NCBI RefSeq assembly: GCF_964340395.1
Contig: NC_135560.1
Coordinates: forward strand, 15,605,098 to 15,669,097
Direction: 5' to 3'
Origin: Glandiceps talaboti
Taxonomy: Eukaryota; Hemichordata; Enteropneusta; Spengelidae
DNA length: 64,000 nt
Numbering within the stretch: the first letter of the stretch is position 1; the number at the start of each line of letters is the position of its first letter. Both the position numbers and the translations under genes were made by a program. Under the pieces are notes generated by a model. The model saw only the letters and a program-made list of their open reading frames with translations. It was not told the origin of the DNA and did not search any database. Shown here piece by piece: positions 34,817 through 47,800 of this stretch.

Positions 34817-36508
34817 CTACTTGACAATCTTTCTAATAGTGGTGCATCCATGTCGATACACGGCACTCGGCATGTAACCTACTGGAGACCAGTGATCTTC
34901 CATGGTATCATAAACTTCCATAGTCTCCACAATTCCATAACTCTCTCTGTAGCCACCAAATACATAAATAGTGCCATTACATACTGTGACACCTGGATCG
35001 GTTCGACCAATCACAAGAGACGCTTTCTTTTCCCAGGTGTCTGTCATGGGATCGTAACAGTAAACGTCACCGCTGCCATCACAAATGACGTAAATATGGC
35101 CTCTCAGGGTCACAGCACAACATGCGGGCTGTTGAGGAGAAAGTGGACATGGAGACACCATTGTCCATTTGTCCTGTAGAGGACTATAGCACTGAGCTGG
35201 AGGAGGGTCTAATTCTGAGTAACCACCAATGACATAGATTTTACCCATGCACGCTGTGGCTGCAGGGTTACGAACAGCAAATGGCATTGGGCACACTTCT
35301 TTCCACTTCTCAGATTTGCCAAAAAAGTCAAATCTTTCAACACTATTGATTGTAGACCAGTCGACATCTTTTCCTCCCAGTATATATACATAGCCATCTA
35401 GAGCTACAGACCTGTGTGACCATCTCTCCTTCAGTAACGGCTGAGCAATTTGACTCCAGGTATTGTCTGACGAGTCATACATAAGACTGCTACCTCTCCG
35501 TGATAACACAATTATGTTATTGGCAATGGAAACAGCTGTTGCAACTCTGTCTCTGGAAATTGGAATATCTTCAAGATGTTTCCATTTCTTTGTAATAGGG
35601 TTGTAAGACTGTACTTGAGTTTCATTTCCCATTCCAGCATCATCACCTCCAAGAATAACTACCACTTCAGAGTAAACACGTGATTGACACTGCGGAACTG
35701 AGATTGTTTTCTTTGTTCCAATCATTGCTTTGCACTTTTGTCTCTCTGTCATCAAGGTACTGAGAACATCACCCTCTTTCAATATGTCTTCATTTTCGAC
35801 AAACTTCTTCATATATTCATCAGGAAGAAAAGCAAATCTAACACAGTCCATAATTTCATGTGTGAACTGCAAGCGCGACTTTTTATCATGTTTAATCCAT
35901 GCCAGGCATATTTCATAGACATCTTCTTCTTTCCGTACCTGTAGCTGACGTGATGAAATATAATGCTTTAATGAGTCATTCGACAGCGACAACACTTCTT
36001 CCTCTTGGCTCACGTCAGAGAAATTTTCCATTGCAAAACTCTCAGCTTTATTTTTCAGTGACATACAATCATGAAGTTCTGCAAATTGCTGAATGCCAAG
36101 ACAATTGGTGACTTCAATCTGCCTCTCAAGATAAGCAGCACAGGCATCTTTGACAGCCAACACCTGAACCAAATTAGCGGTCTCCAGGAGTGATTGCACG
36201 TTATCATTCGTAATGTAAATTCTTGATGTATATATGAAATCTAAAATCAATGCAAATGATGCTGCATCCACATGGCTGAGATTAACTTTATGATCTGAAC
36301 TTTCCCTGAATGTGTGATAAAACATGGCTTTGAAGTAGCTACTGCATGAGGCTAGTAGTACTCGATGACAGGGGAATTCTTCTTTGTCCACACAGATTGT
36401 CACATCTGTGAACATATCCTTTGTTTTCAGATCCAGCAGCCCTTGCAGAATTACTGAAGGGTGACTAGCTTCATAGAATGGATATCCATCCAGAGATACC
36501 CCTGCCAT
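34817..36508 (-). CDS. BTB-BACK-Kelch protein, KLHL24-like (intronless coding region)
   Basis: Substrate adaptor of the BTB-Kelch type. Such proteins bind Cullin-3 through BTB-BACK and present substrates held by the Kelch propeller for ubiquitination. The single open frame gives 563 residues from ATG at 36508 to TAA. BTB spans about residues 20-130 (MFTDVTICVDKEEFPCHR, ASCSSYFKAMF), BACK about 135-240 (NCLGIQQFAELHDC), and six Kelch repeats about 285-560, with GG turns in YVYILGG, KIYVIGGY and TIYVFGGY. The order and wording are closest to the KLHL24/KLHL35/KLHL6 branch as I recall it. I chose the first ATG: an acceptor-like TTTGCAG ends at 36525, so the exon probably begins there in the 5' UTR. 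The lack of coding introns is unlike the neighbouring genes. Ortholog assignment within the branch is uncertain. Confidence 0.93.
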   Translation of the reverse strand: MAGVSLDGYPFYEASHPSVILQGLLDLKTKDMFTDVTICVDKEEFPCHRVLLASCSSYFKAMFYHTFRESSDHKVNLSHVDAASFALILDFIYTSRIYITNDNVQSLLETANLVQVLAVKDACAAYLERQIEVTNCLGIQQFAELHDCMSLKNKAESFAMENFSDVSQEEEVLSLSNDSLKHYISSRQLQVRKEEDVYEICLAWIKHDKKSRLQFTHEIMDCVRFAFLPDEYMKKFVENEDILKEGDVLSTLMTERQKCKAMIGTKKTISVPQCQSRVYSEVVVILGGDDAGMGNETQVQSYNPITKKWKHLEDIPISRDRVATAVSIANNIIVLSRRGSSLMYDSSDNTWSQIAQPLLKERWSHRSVALDGYVYILGGKDVDWSTINSVERFDFFGKSEKWKEVCPMPFAVRNPAATACMGKIYVIGGYSELDPPPAQCYSPLQDKWTMVSPCPLSPQQPACCAVTLRGHIYVICDGSGDVYCYDPMTDTWEKKASLVIGRTDPGVTVCNGTIYVFGGYRESYGIVETMEVYDTMEDHWSPVGYMPSAVYRHGCTTIRKIVK

Positions 36509-36585
36509 AGTCGACTCATTCACCTGCAAAGATCATATATTTCATTTATAACAACAAAAACTTATACCTGTAGTGGCTGCAGTAT

Positions 36586-36588
<3 letters not shown>

Positions 36589-36618
<30 letters not shown>
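36589..36618. repeat. poly-T tract
   Basis: About 30 T bases (A run on the minus strand) just upstream of the BTB-Kelch exon in transcript direction. Confidence 0.9.
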
Positions 36619-36624
<6 letters not shown>

Positions 36625-37039
36625 TAAAAACAGCAATAAGAATGCTAACAACAACAAATTCAAATAAAAATAACATTTTCTGACTCTCTGACCACATTAA
36701 ATCTCGAAAACAATAATCTCTTTGCTTCAATAAATTATTTTATACGGTTAATATGACCAGACTGCCAACCTTCCTTCTTACAATGGTAGTTTCTAGTTGC
36801 TGGTATTTTCCTGACAACCTGAGGAGGATCACAAGGTCAACTTTGAAGTTCATAAATGGTTTACACTGGAGATCCTTTAATTACAAACTAATCTATGTGA
36901 GAACATCGAATTATATTCACCTTCAAAAATCTGCAATTTAAAGTATGCATGTTTCGTATCTTTACAGTAATACTTACTCTAATCATACAGAACATACATG
37001 GTACAAACAGCTGACTCCGCTGTACATATGTGTAAAAAA

Positions 37040-37188
37040 ATATTTACAGGTCGCACCCACTTGCGCCCTCTGTTGACGGAAATGGATTTAATGAGATGCA
37101 TTGTGGGATTGTCCTTATTAATTTCAAGCCGCCGCCATTTTAGGTCAAAAGCGACGATTGGCACGTAGACAACTTGCAAATTATAAAG
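37040..37188. promoter_or_regulatory. divergent KLHL/COX5A promoter region
   Basis: GCCGCCATTTT at 37131-37141 matches the YY1 consensus and lies 48 bases before the COX5A start codon. YY1 sites close to the start are common in promoters of nuclear genes for respiratory-chain subunits. GCATTGTGGGA at 37098-37108 resembles part of a ZNF143/Staf site. The BTB-Kelch gene runs the opposite way, so the region may drive both genes. Confidence 0.5.
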
Positions 37189-38766
37189 ATGTTTAGAATC
37201 GCGCTTAGACGTCTGACTACCTCGGTTAGGCCTGTAGTAACACAAAGAGTGTATAGGCAATCACTTGGTAAGTGTGTTTCACATAGTGTTGTGTTCTACA
37301 TGATAAGATATGTAAGCTTTGCCGGCATCGACATTTTACTGTTCGTGCCGGTTGGGAAGTGGGACAGCTCACGTGTGACAATCAAATAAATGTTTCGCTA
37401 TCAGCATGCTGGTTGTCCACCGAACTTTAACTATAAACGAAATTAGAGTGTAATACTTATCGCGAAAATGGTAATGTATATTTGGCAAGAAAATTATAAA
37501 TGTGAAATTATATCCGATTAGAAACGGTTACATCGTCCAGGGTTGTCCCCAGGGCCAAGGTCACTTTGCGATATCGCGATGTACATGTTACCTTACCCTT
37601 ATGTCAAACCTCTGGGCTCCCCAAGCTGACCACTCATTTCTATAGCACAAGTCAAAACAGATGAAGCAAATATCAATTGTCAATTGCTTACCAAAAATTG
37701 ATATCCAATACATTGTAGCTGCAGTAAGTGCACGCCAATATTCAGCCAAACTTGAAGAAACAGATGAGCAGTTTGATGCAAGATGGGAAGCATATTTCAA
37801 CAAACCTGACATTGATGATTGGGAGCTCCGAAGAGGTCTAAATGAACTCCATGGACATGATCTCGTACCAGAGCCCAAAATTGTCATTGCAGCATTGAAA
37901 GCCTGTCGTCGTCTCAATGACAGTGCCATGGCAATACGTATACTTGAAGCAGTAAAGGTAAGTGTGCAAGAACATAGAATAGCAAGCTGTCTTATATAAA
38001 AGGTAGATAATTGTAGCAAACTTAGGGAGTGTGGGATATGGATAGGACAGGTTTAGACCCCCTATCATCATTGACATACACCTGATTCATATCATTAATT
38101 GTAAGTGGAACCCATTATAAAACCTTCAGGTAGTACCTACAAAGTGTCTCAAGTAAGGGTGACCCTATTTTACTTTTCCTGAAATGTTTCTCCTTGAAAT
38201 GTACCAACTCCTAACAATATGCAGGAATGAGAGAAGGGGTAACCCAGAAAGACCAAAACAGATATATTTTTGTATACTTTAAATATTTTTACTACTATTA
38301 CAGCATCCCTTAGTAACCTAGTGACAGTAGTAAAAGTGAGGCATCAGTATATGTGATTCACCATTAAGAGACCAGGTTGGTGAGAAAGTGAAATGAAATT
38401 CATGGACGATGGTGGCTTGAAGGTGTCGACAGTTATTATACTCTCAACTCTACTGGGCACATTTGATAGTCAGTATAATAACATACATTAATTTGAAAGA
38501 AGAGATCAAAATATCACTTTTAGTTGCAGTACATGTATATTGGTACATTCTTTTACTGCCTATGGAGATCAATACTGTATTTTTATCTTTTGTTTTTACG
38601 TATTGTTGACTCTTTTATTTGTGTCCTTGTTTATAAACAGTGGAAGGGAGGAAATAAGAGGAATGTTATCTACCCATACATTATACAAGAGATTCGTCCA
38701 ACATTGGATGAATTAGGCATCAGTACACCTGAAGAATTGGGTCTTGATAAACCCTATCCACAATAA
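37189..38766 (+). CDS. COX5A: Cytochrome c oxidase subunit 5A (3 exons, complete)
   Basis: Nuclear-encoded subunit of mitochondrial complex IV, on the matrix side of the inner membrane. Exons 37189-37267, 37725-37957 and 38641-38766 join in phases 1 and 0, giving 145 residues. The first 30-odd residues ([20 protein letters not shown]) form a basic, Ser/Thr-rich matrix-targeting presequence. The mature part has the family blocks [43 protein letters not shown] and a C-terminus ending in [20 protein letters not shown]. The penultimate block YPYIIQE follows an insertion of a few residues (GGNKRN) relative to the human sequence as I recall it. A candidate AATAAA lies at 39604-39609. Confidence 0.97.
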
Positions 38767-41700
38767 CAAAGACATTTATGTGAGTATCTGTGACTTTTCA
38801 GCAGTGGTTCGTAATTTAAACCTTCTGAACTGAGTTGATAAGAAAAAGTGACCTATTAAGTTGATAACATTCTGCCTGACAAGTAAATAAGAGCAGAACA
38901 TGGCTTATCTTTCTGACAAGACTATTCATAAGGAACAGTGTTCTCCATGTGGGATTTGCATGTAAGCAGGGCTCCTGCTACCCTATCCTGTTTTGAGAGA
39001 CATTTCAAATGAATTTGCTCACCCCGGATACAAGAAGAACAAAAAGTAAAGCTCACTATAATTCCAGCCACAGTTACATTTTCTGTACTTTGGCACTACA
39101 TCACAATCTGAGCTGTTTTTTTGTAACCAGAAATATAAAATGTTTCTGAAAATGTAATCACATGCTATCTTGATAACTCTGCCAACTATGAATGACTTAA
39201 TGTAGTTTTCTCCTTATTTTTCTCTCTCCAGAAATAGAGCTAGAGTCGTCCTGTATTATATAGACTTGGTGTAAAAATGATGGTGCCCAAGTACTCTTGT
39301 ACTCAGGAAACAGTTCCGTGGAAGCTGTTATCTGTCCCATTGTGTTTGCTTTAAAAAAGTATAGATTGCTCAGTTTGTTCTGTTTGCATGAAACAATACC
39401 TGTGATTGACATTTTTTAGTGTTCCAGAGTGCAATTTTGTAGGGTACGTACATAACAATGTTTTGTCTGGATTCTAACATTGTGATTCTCATCTGACCAG
39501 AAATATAACACGCATCATTTTAATTATTTTTCGTCTGTCACTCTTCTGTTTACAATTATTAATAACAGTCCATTGGAAATTCAATATGACATTTGTGGAA
39601 ATGAATAAAAAATTAAAAAATTTATGCTTAATATTTTACACCATGATCAATGTTTGTCTGTTTGTTTGTGAGATACCATATTTATGTTACAATGTCATCA
39701 ATATTGTTAAACAGGAATGCCACTCCAGCATTTTCAAAAAGTTTTGTGTTGTGGAATCATTTCATGATTTCAGATCACATGAATTTCACGATTACCAAGA
39801 ATCACCAAATTAGATCTTTTATTTCATCTTCAGTGCTCTCAGTGATCCATCATTGTATGATTCATCATCTGAAAGTACTACAGCACTTAGGAGTCATGAA
39901 TATTCATCGTTCAACTAATACATATGCATGTCTGCCAAGTCCAATGAGGCAACAGTGGATCACTATGTAAACAATGAAGGTGAAATACCTTTTCAATTTG
40001 TGTTTCTTAGTAATCACACAAAATTAAGTAATTTGCTCATGAGTTCCATCTAAGGGTTTATAACTTGAGTATTATATTTTCAATCAGATCTCAAGCAATA
40101 TATTCACTGAAAATTGTTAAAATACCAACAATTCGACATGCTACATGATAATAAGCAGTTGATTTTATCTATGAATCATCAGTAGTATAGTAACAGGTTG
40201 AAATCACAATCGCAGTAGGGGCACTGATTTTAGGATGGACCCAAATATCAATTTGATGTGGATTTTGTTGTACAATATTATATGCACAGTTGCACAAATA
40301 CGTTTACCCATGTGTGACTGAGTGTATGAACCCTGTTGTTTTCAGTGTAAGTGTTTCAGTTCTTCCTACACTTTGTCCATTGATGATTAGATGGCTTGCA
40401 ACTGAGTTCTCAATAATATTGCCTTCTTCCTACTGGTTCAACCAAAATCAGTTTCTGACTAAAACAATTATTACAAGTTGTATTTTACATTTACACAAAA
40501 ATAACCCTCCCTACAGTACTTCAGTGAAGACAACTGCAGAGCCATCATGAACAAGCAAATGACATCTTTCCCACATACACACATGCTCTGAAGTACTAAA
40601 TAAAAAGAACAGTAATTTCCATAAATAGCAGATTTAGTGACAGGTTTGAGAATAGAAAAAAAAATTCTTGTCGTTGCATCACTTATGACATTCTCCTGAA
40701 CAGAAACTATTCTTTCTCCCTTTTTTATGGCCTAATGTGTACGATTTTGTCACCAGAACGAAGTGGGTGCTGATGAAAAATGCACAATATTTTCATGTTA
40801 GGAAAAGTCCAAGTTTTACAATAACTGAGTTAAAGAGGGGCTTGAGAGGAGTGTAAATAAATGCAACGGTAGTTTGAGAATCAAATATCAATACACAAGT
40901 AAATGATCTTTAAAACCATGTTGTCTTTAGCATACAAGACCAACTCTGAGTCAAGTTGATATAGAATCAAAATAATAATTTATTAATTTCATTTATTACA
41001 ACTACATGGTGAAATGTTCAACCCTGGACATATTGACACCAAAATGTGATAATGCTTTGCATAAAAAAGTACACTACTACACTATTTCCACTATCTTAGC
41101 TGACATTTAGATTTTTTGCACACATCCTTCCAAATGTACTATGTCAATCCCCCCCCCCCCCCCACACACACACATAACGTGTGCAAAACATTGGCATAAA
41201 TTGGAATAGAATCTGACTTATTTGGACTGACCGGTCGAATTTGCATATACTTGCATGTAAAAAACTCATTACAGGACCTAATTGTGGATTCATCATGTAA
41301 CCCGATTGGGCAATTTAAATGTCTAATTATGACTTCAACCAATCATGCTCTATGGCAGAATTCCATAGTGTAAGTTCTTCAGTACAGTGTAATCATAGTA
41401 GATTTGGGAAGGATGAGTGAGAAATTCAAAAAATCAACATGTCAGGGTAGTGGAAGTAGTGTAGTGGCGTTAGTCTTTCAAGTCTACAGAACCGCTAGCA
41501 AGGTCCATCCTGCAAAGCTGCATATCACTGGAAACCTTTTGTAAAAGTTTTAGGTAGACTCATTTTATAGGCTGACTCACAACAAATAAGATATTGTGAT
41601 AAGTTCTTGTTTCTAGCAAAGTAAACAGGCTTCTATAGTTACACGTCTTGGTAGCTTGCCCCACATTTCCTGTCTGTGCTTGAAGGGACACATTATGGCT

Positions 41701-41905
41701 GAAATCTTGCTGTTCATAAATACTTCATGAATTTTAACAATTAGCCCAAATTGCACCACCTGTTCTTATAATACCACCTCATACTGCATTGGTACATTAA
41801 CATTTTCATGCAGTAAAAATCACATTAAAATTACTATTGCCACTTGCAGTAAAAACTGATTCACAAGTTCTTTTGTTTGTTATAAACTTCATCACAAGTT
41901 CTGTA
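38767..41905. other. COX5A 3' flank and CIAO2A 3' flank
   Basis: No further gene was recognised. AATAAA at 39604-39609 is a candidate COX5A polyadenylation signal. TTTATT at about 40978 reads AATAAA on the minus strand and could serve CIAO2A. A C run with (CA)n lies at 41150-41173, and a diverged copy of the 34.3-kb foldback family at 41425-41492. Confidence 0.4.
41425..41492 (+). repeat. diverged copy of the 34.3-kb foldback family
   Basis: Shares AAATTCAAAA, ATGTCAG, TAGTGTAG and TCAAGTCTACAG, in order, with 34373-34432. The left arm is lost or diverged. Confidence 0.5.
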
Positions 41906-44440
41906 TTATTCTTGCTCTACAATACATGCTTCAACCATTTTTAGCAGGTTGGGATTTTCCATGGCAGCTGCAATTCTCTCCTTGTCATTGATTTGTTTAT
42001 TAACTGAAAAAAAAAATATATGGATAAAAATAATTTATACGATCTCATGTTTAACCAATCAGACGAAACTTCTGAAAATTTAAAACCAATGGAATAATTT
42101 CAATGAATATCAATGGACATTTAATATCAGAATTTCAAAAAATTCTGTTCTTTAATTTAATACCAAATGTTATTGCTGCAAATTGAGAAATACATGATGT
42201 ACTTACTTTCATCTTCTGTATTATGTGTGCCTTCCGTGATGTAAATATCGAGCTGTAAAATTGATAAAATTTTTATTTTCATCGGAAATATGAATCAAAA
42301 TTGTTATATCTTAACAACTGAAACTCAAAGACATTATGTGTTTTACATGTAAAATGAAGAGGAAAGTGGTTTTGAATATAAGAATTTTGAATATTTTTGT
42401 GAATTAGACATTTACAATTTAGGCAATATTAATAGCAGGACAGTGCTTATTCAACATACAAGTATGTATACTATTTTAAGAATGTAATTCATATCTCATT
42501 CATGTACTCATATGTGAGGGAGATATTTAGATATTATTCCCTAAAAGTTTCCTTTGTTCAGCTGGAAAATATGAGTGATGACCATCTTCTGACTAAATGA
42601 TGGAAAAATTCGGAGAAAAGTGTCATTACACATGTACCTGTCAGAGGGTAAATGGGAAAATAGTGATGACTCAAGTACCTTGGGTATGCCACACTAGCAC
42701 TAATGATCATATAATTACTGCAAAAATTCTTACCTTAAATTTTTGTGGCAGTGTTCTTTCTAATTTTATCCTCAGACAAAGTCCTGCATAAAAGAAAGAC
42801 AAATTTGATTAACGTTGACACAATGACCTTGGACAATTATCACCTTAAAATACTCCACAAATAGAACATTGTGTATTTAGTGAGTCTAATTGAAAACACC
42901 TTATCACTATATCAAACTATATAATGATGACTTTGTTTACGATGATTACAGTTTTAACTTCCTTGAATATATTATATATACACATGTAGTACCTTTTTTG
43001 TCAAGATCTTACTGAAGTATTTTTTGAATGAACTTCAAAATGAGGTTGAAGAACTTTACTAACAATACTACATGGCTAATGATGGTGATGAATCAACAAT
43101 TAGATAGGTCTGTAGATTAAAAAAATAAAGCTTATAAAAAAAAGAGAGATAAAAAAACAGTCATCATGATTGTTATCCCAATGATCTGTTGCAGTGCTTT
43201 GCATCTTTTATTGAAATATAGCTACCCTGGATATAGCAGATGTCATATTTTAATGTATTTTTTTCATAGAATTTATCATTGCATTTCTCTCTCTCCTGAT
43301 CCTCAGCTGGTTACTTATTGTAATCATGCTAATTAATGGTTTCCATGGCATTTGGCAATACTCCTAATGTAGTTCTCCATTTATGGAAAGAAATTATAAA
43401 TAGGGTCATGTGAAGGTCACCATACCTATTAATGTCGCCAGTGTGCAGTGTGGAACTGTCGGCTTAAAGTCTATTCTTATTACATATTCATCATTTCCTC
43501 GGTGATTTACGGTTACCCCATCTTCATACACCACATCAAGATCTTCAAGGGTTTGCTCCTTCTCTGGGTCTTTTATTGTTCGGATTATATCTGTAACATT
43601 GTAACATACAGACAGTGACGATTTTGGAATCTGGGTAACATAACACAAAGATGTCGGACACGAAGCAACAACAAAAATCGGTGAGTTAATTTTTTTTTTA
43701 TTTTGTTAGGTAACGCTTGGAGGTTATTTTTCATGTCACAGAGAAATATTACTTTCAGAGCTCAGAGCGAAAATGCGATAAACATCTCCATCAATCAGAC
43801 TATGGTTTTGGAGACTGCTTGTACACAATGTGTCAGACATGTTTGGTAGCCCAGACGTCACGTAATCATGTAAAAGACTTGAAAGTGTAAGTGACACTAT
43901 GGGCATGACTATAGTGTGTTGTGTTACTTCCTGTAGAGCTGTTGGTAAACATTATGTGGCGTCCATAGATAAACATAAATAAAGTATCGTATCGATATCG
44001 GTAATACGTATTCAAATACGCAATGGCGTTTTTCAACAATTTACAATCTTGCAGAATGACCGCAGAATGACCTCAAGTTGATTTGCTGAGTGAAGACGCC
44101 GTCGCCCATTGTGCATGTTGCAATGTGTGCAACGATCCCAATGCCACCGCATGACGCACATTTTATCCGTGTATGTTATGCCATATTAAGCAAAAACGTT
44201 ATAATCGAAATATTGAAGTCCTTTTCAGCCCGATATGCAACTCACAAGGGCTTTTCTGAGCAAAAATTTGGCAGTCGTGAAGGACGCGAATATCATAACG
44301 AACAACATACCGTATATTTCTCCAACTAATTCTACTGCTTCATCATCATCCATACCGGGACTTATATTCTGCCCTTCATTCTCAGTCATTATAGTTTTAC
44401 CACTGACAAAAGACCATGCGGTGGACAGGAGAGAAACCAT
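41906..44440 (-). CDS. CIAO2A: CIAO2A, MIP18-family iron-sulfur assembly protein (5 exons)
   Basis: Cytosolic iron-sulfur assembly component of the MIP18 (FAM96) family. In mammals CIAO2A works with CIAO1 and helps mature IRP1. Exons: 44440-44311, 43590-43426, 42783-42734, 42252-42207, 42003-41906, with consistent phases, 162 residues plus TAA. The core reads [49 protein letters not shown], then [19 protein letters not shown]. The [25 protein letters not shown] wording separates CIAO2A from CIAO2B. The conserved Cys of the TVPHC motif, thought to be functionally important in this family, is present. The start is the first ATG after an in-frame open stretch without ATG; the first 30-odd residues are poorly conserved. 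It is divergent from FBP, with 428 bases between the start codons. Confidence 0.96.
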
Positions 44441-44868
44441 TTGTAGTTTAACATAGTACGTGATTTTAACATTCAAGACAAAATCAACTCCATGATTGTT
44501 TTAGATAGTGTAACATTTCCATTCACCACATTCGCCATAGTTAAAGGTCAATTATTTCTTCATTGTGTATTTGCTAAGGATCTTCTTAATTTTTATATTA
44601 ATTAACTTTTCAATAATTCGATTTTTACGAGCGCCTGTAGTCCATACATTTTTAACAACCCGTCTCGGTGACTTTCTTGTCGCCATTTTCGAGCAATGAA
44701 ATCATTATGTAAATTTGTGGAGGTGTGTCATGTCACGTGGTTGCCACATCCACAAGTTAACCAATAGTCATCCTTTTCATCACAGCATCCGTGTGCACGT
44801 AGACCACACTCAAATCTCCATTCAGATTTTCACGTTTTACTCATCAAAACCTTTTTTAAATTTCCAAA
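44441..44868. promoter_or_regulatory. bidirectional CIAO2A/FBP promoter
   Basis: The 428 bases between two divergent start codons hold CGCCATTTT at 44681-44689, a YY1-like core, roughly midway. No TATA box is obvious on either side. This suggests a shared TATA-less promoter. Expression was not tested. Confidence 0.5.
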
Positions 44869-47800
44869 ATGTCTCAGGTTGATACAGATACGATGACTCT
44901 GACCCGTTTCGTGCTAACGGAACAGAAGAAAGTTCCTGGTGCGACTGGTGAACTTACTCAATTGCTGAGTGCTATGTGTACAGCGATCAAAGCAGTGTCG
45001 ACAGCGGTGAGAAAAGCTGGCATCGCCAAACTGTAAGTATATCAAATCATTTCCTCATTTCACAGAAGTCATTACAATGTCTAAAGTCAAATTATATTCG
45101 TTAGGATATATGATATTTTAAACTTGGCAATCTATTGAAAAATCAGACCATCGTAGACAATTGAGCTTACCTGCCAGCGATTCATTGGGTCGAAAGGTCG
45201 AAACTTATCATGTGTCATTCATTGTTATTTATGTAGGGTCAGCTGGGTGATTTAAAATGTTTGGAGTGTTGACCGCCACGTCAATGTGTGTTTTGTGTCA
45301 TTAATTATATGATTTCATATATCCTATATTTTTTTATTTTTTTTTTTTGGGGGGGGGGGGGTGGGGGGGTTCTGTGAACTGGAGGCTGGTATGGGATCTA
45401 GTACCAGTAGCTGTTGAGAATATGTGCAGTGGTCGCTAAAATACAGTGATTCACGTTATTAGAAGTATTGTCATCCTTATAATATAGACAGTAGTTTATA
45501 AACAGGAGATTTTGTACATGTAAAGATTATTGAATGAGTGAGCTGACGTTTGTTGTTCTGATATTGTGACTAGAATGTTGTGAGCAACTTGCATGTCCCA
45601 TGTAGCTTGTACAAGATCAAGGTCAGGAGTATCACAGACAGCATACTAATATAGCAATAAATACAGTAAAGATAGGCAGATCTCAGGTGTGTGCATGTCC
45701 CACTGTCTAGGTTATAGAGTGTTTCCTGTCGCATCTAAATCTTGGACATACATTGTAACTGTTAAATCTCTTATTACCTGTTAGCCTTAGTATTTCAAGT
45801 AAGTCTAGTCTTTGAGTGCCCTTGGAATAACCTTGGAAAAGGGTAATGTCTGGCCATTGGCATTAGTCACCCAAAAAACAGTTGCCAAGACAAGAGCACT
45901 GAAATTTAGGTGAACTTATTCTTACCTTTGGTGTGTTATTTCTCCTAAATTGACCATATAGATAGGTGTTTGTGGTGACACAATTTACTAAAGAGGAGAC
46001 TTATTAATTTCCTAAATGCATTTGGATAACAGATATGATGAAAAGCGTCTCAAAACTGTATTTACACAAATGTTTATGTTGTCATACTAATAATTGCAGC
46101 ATTTTCAAAATGACAAAAATGAACATTTATGTGTGAGGATATGTGTATAGCTGTACCTATTACAATAAAGACTAAATCCCCTTTCAAACTCTAGTTACAT
46201 AAATGTATATATAGTGCTATTATTATGTTGATTTCATTTATGGTACTCATCATGTACACAGTCATTACCATGTCAATCTAAACTGCCCTCATATTTCATG
46301 TGCTGAGTCACCGTTATTATAAACAATAGCTGAACACGTTAATGTCGCCACCAATTGAAATTGAAAAGGTCCTTATTTACATATTATGCAAATTTTTGCA
46401 CAAATTCTGTCAACTAAAATGCAGCACATGTCTGAAATGAGTAACATATATTAATGACAAATACACGAATAAAAACGTAATGACCTCAGCAAAAGTCAAC
46501 TCACAAGGTTCCAAAATTCTCACAGCACATTATTCAAGTCAGGAATTAAATCACAAATAAATTTTTAAACATTTTTTTTACTATGGAACTTTAATTTGTG
46601 GGTTTGTGTTCTGTGTTTAAAGTATTATGATAATTTTACTTTTTTTAATAAAATGGTTCATTTATTCTATATTCATCAAGTTACCATTTACATCCTGGGG
46701 AAAAGAGATCTGTGTGGTCTTTGGGGGCCTGACCACAAAAACGAATCTCTCTAAGTCTGTTTTGCTAAAACTTTTAGAACCTTTGTAGAAGCTGGTAAAA
46801 AGTATATATTCAAAGTGAGATGCTTGTAAAAAGCTGTCTATACATGCAGTTAGTATGCTGAACCAAAAACTGCAGTGTACTAGTAAGGAAAAACTTATAG
46901 TTTGTTCTCCAAATTAAATTAATATTTTTTAAATAAATTAAATGAATGATATTATTAATATTAACTGTTCTCAGATGACCATTACAATTTGATAGATGGA
47001 TAAATGTATGGATCCTCAAAATTTGTTGATTGAATATCACAAAATTTGCGTAACCACAAGGATTTCTTTCATGGCTGTTAATTATACTTATAATTCATTA
47101 TTGTCAGTAAACTGAATGTACATATAATGTTAAATTCTTCTAATTGAAAAGTAATTCTTGGTACCTGCTATAGCATTTTACCTCATGCTAGAGAGTCCAA
47201 ATAGAACAAGGGTGAGTTATTCTCACATGCACGTTTCAATGCATGTGTGGCTAGTGGAGGAAAGGTTATGGTCTCAACCATGAAATAAATGATTGTTATG
47301 TCTGTGATGCACCGAGGGAGTGAGTTTATATTTCTGGTAACAAAAGTTACCTTACATTTTGTATCGTTTCCCCAAATCTATGGTATCTATGGTAACTATA
47401 CTGTAACATTGATCTTTTTCTATTTTTTTGCAGTCATGGCACAGCTGGTACTGGAGCCAACGTCCAGGGTGAAGATCAACACAAAATTGATGTCATAGCC
47501 AACAAATTATTCATCAACATGATGAGGTCATCTTATGCTACTTGTGTACTTGTATCCGAAGAGAATGAGAACATCATAGAAGTTGAAACAGATCATCAAG
47601 GCAAATATGTGGTTTCTTTTGATCCTCTAGATGGTTCATCTAATATCGATTGTCTGGTTTCTATCGGTTCAATTTTCTCCATCGTCAAAAAGGTGAGACA
47701 TTCTTTTTATTTTTGTGTTCTGTATATGAAACCTTTTTCTCTGCAGTCTTTTTCCAAACCAAAATGTTATCAGCTCTGCCAAACAAAAAGGTGAAACATT

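Noticed and set aside
34772-35179. 135-codon plus-strand frame
   Set aside because: Antisense to the Kelch repeats of the BTB-Kelch gene; the real frame is on the minus strand.
36509-36529. Upstream extension of the BTB-Kelch frame by seven codons
   Set aside because: It would begin with TTG and cross an acceptor-like TTTGCAG. The first ATG at 36508 is the sensible start.
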